A model generated the notes under the pieces. The model ran no database searches and was not told the origin of the DNA. It saw only the letters and a program-made list of their open reading frames with translations. From Phycicoccus sp. CSK15P-2 (lineage in GTDB: Bacteria > Actinomycetota > Actinomycetes > Actinomycetales > Dermatophilaceae), in assembly GCF_016888005.1 (NCBI RefSeq), contig NZ_JAFDVE010000013.1:1-64000 (forward strand): a stretch of 64,000 bases of DNA. The letters run 5' to 3'. Shown here piece after piece: positions 63,319 to 64,000 of this stretch (positions are counted from its first letter, which is position 1; every line of letters begins with the position of its first letter). A program made the position numbers and the translations under genes.

Positions 63319-63353
63319 CCGGCTGAGGCCGGCCCGGGGCCGGCCTCAGCCGG
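63319..63353 (+). terminator. 15-bp stem terminator after csbD
   Basis: CCGGCTGAGGCCGGC and GCCGGCCTCAGCCGG, 5-nt loop CCGGG, 5 nt after the stop. It may also end the convergent gene at 63362. Confidence 0.85.
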
Positions 63354-63361
63354 GAGCATGA

Positions 63362-64000
63362 CTACCAGCTGCCGCCGGACGAGCCACCGCCACCGCCGCC
63401 GGAGAAGCCTCCGCCGGCGCTGAAGCCCGAGGTCCCGGAGGAGCCCGGTGTGGAGACCATCGTCCCGGCGGCCACGGTGGAGAAGGAGTCCATGCTCGCG
63501 GCGACGTCGCCGAACCCGCCGTCGTTCCACGAGCCCCCGTACCAGACCGGGACGCCGATCGTGTGCCCGGCCGCTGCGGCGGCGGCCGCGACGTCCTCGA
63601 ACACCGCGGCCCACCGGTCCGCCACGCCGAAGACGATGGCGTACGGGAGGAACCGGCTGAAGACGTCCTGGGCCTCCTCCCAGCGGATCTGGTTGGCCTC
63701 GGCGGTGACGAGGTACTGCTGGAAGCCGCGGGACTGGGCGAGCACGGCCGATCCCTCGGCGGTTCTCGCCGCCATCCGCCGGCCGAGCGAGCGGATGACG
63801 AGACCGGTGGCGACGAGCCCGCCCGTCAGCACCCAGGTGGGCATCCCGGGGAACCCGACCACGCCGCTGAAGACGGACCCGAGGAAGACGGCCACCACCA
63901 CGGAGACGACGACGCTGCCGAAGGCCAGCAGGGTGCCGAAGACCATCCAGCGGGCGCGCTGCTGCTCCGGGCTCGCGCGGAACCAGCCGCGCTCGGCCAC
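63362..64000 (-). CDS. DUF2207-family membrane protein, C-terminal part
   Basis: At least 212 aa; the frame is open to the window edge, so the N terminus is missing. Two membrane helices (VVVSVVVAVFLGSVFSGVVG, TWVLTGGLVATGLVIRSLG), then GFQQYLVTAEANQIRWEEAQ, FSRFLPYAIVFGVADRWAAVF, and a Gly/Ser-rich end (GGGGGGSSGGSW), all typical of DUF2207. Function unknown. Confidence 0.85.
   Translation of the reverse strand: MAERGWFRASPEQQRARWMVFGTLLAFGSVVVSVVVAVFLGSVFSGVVGFPGMPTWVLTGGLVATGLVIRSLGRRMAARTAEGSAVLAQSRGFQQYLVTAEANQIRWEEAQDVFSRFLPYAIVFGVADRWAAVFEDVAAAAAAAGHTIGVPVWYGGSWNDGGFGDVAASMDSFSTVAAGTMVSTPGSSGTSGFSAGGGFSGGGGGGSSGGSW

Overview
The window is about 72% GC, with strong G/C third-position preference, many GTG starts and gene-end overlaps of the GTGA/ATGA type. 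Together with an actinobacterial-type gene order (clpS-DUF2017 and murI-MBL-rph-rdgB), DUF3039, DUF222/HNH, an Rv1339-like protein and a tmRNA tag ADSKRTDFALAA, this indicates a chromosomal segment of a high-GC actinobacterium, most likely in Micrococcales (Intrasporangiaceae/Dermatophilaceae-like). The genus is inference.

Layout. 1-8.6 kb: housekeeping genes (FAD monooxygenase, M20 hydrolase, PrsW protease, orn, SDR, CopC-like, a GT2, GroES-like, Bcp) with tRNA-Arg, -His, -Lys and -Leu. 8.6-13.0 kb: a GT11-like fucosyltransferase, then rdgB, rph, an MBL-ASCH fusion and murI. 13.1-36.0 kb: a surface polysaccharide island with GT11, several GT2, CgeB-like, GT-B and GT4 transferases, a RgpF-domain protein, an ABC exporter, a methyltransferase, a CMP-nonulosonate pathway (neuA plus a CBS-NeuB-SAF-TIM barrel fusion), two tandem gmd genes, an initiating sugar transferase, a Wzc-like tyrosine kinase, and a nucleotidyltransferase/PqqD-like pair. 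The island sits between clpS-DUF2017 and murI, two groups that lie closer together in mycobacteria. 36.0-47.2 kb: clpS, DUF2017, and three scattered homogentisate-pathway genes (hmgA, fahA, hpd) with an Lrp/AsnC regulator, interleaved with a DinB2-like Y-family polymerase, a DUF222/HNH protein and an NYN RNase-like protein. 47.2-56.5 kb: SF2 and DEAD helicases, an M43 protease, AlgH, malic enzyme, SIMPL. 56.5-59.5 kb: two toxin-antitoxin modules (one toxin decayed), tmRNA, and a membrane-anchored protein with a histone H1-like repeat tail. 59.6-64 kb: pyruvate carboxylase, CsbD and a DUF2207 protein cut by the window end.

The polysaccharide genes form a coherent pathway: a polyprenyl-phosphate sugar transferase starts the lipid-linked unit, GDP-deoxyhexose (gmd) and CMP-nonulosonate (neuA/neuB) supply donors, many glycosyltransferases extend it, an ABC protein could flip or export it, and the Wzc-like kinase would control chain length. 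No recognisable Wzx or Wzy is present in the window.

Across the window a TAnnnT-like hexamer lies 6-8 nt upstream of the start codon of about 18 genes, so leaderless transcription looks common. The most interesting non-coding signals are a perfect 17-bp inverted repeat enclosing the tmRNA gene, a symmetric -10 shared by tRNA-Leu and a divergent glycosyltransferase, a 15-codon leaderless leader peptide coupled to fahA, and operator-like palindromes at both toxin-antitoxin promoters.
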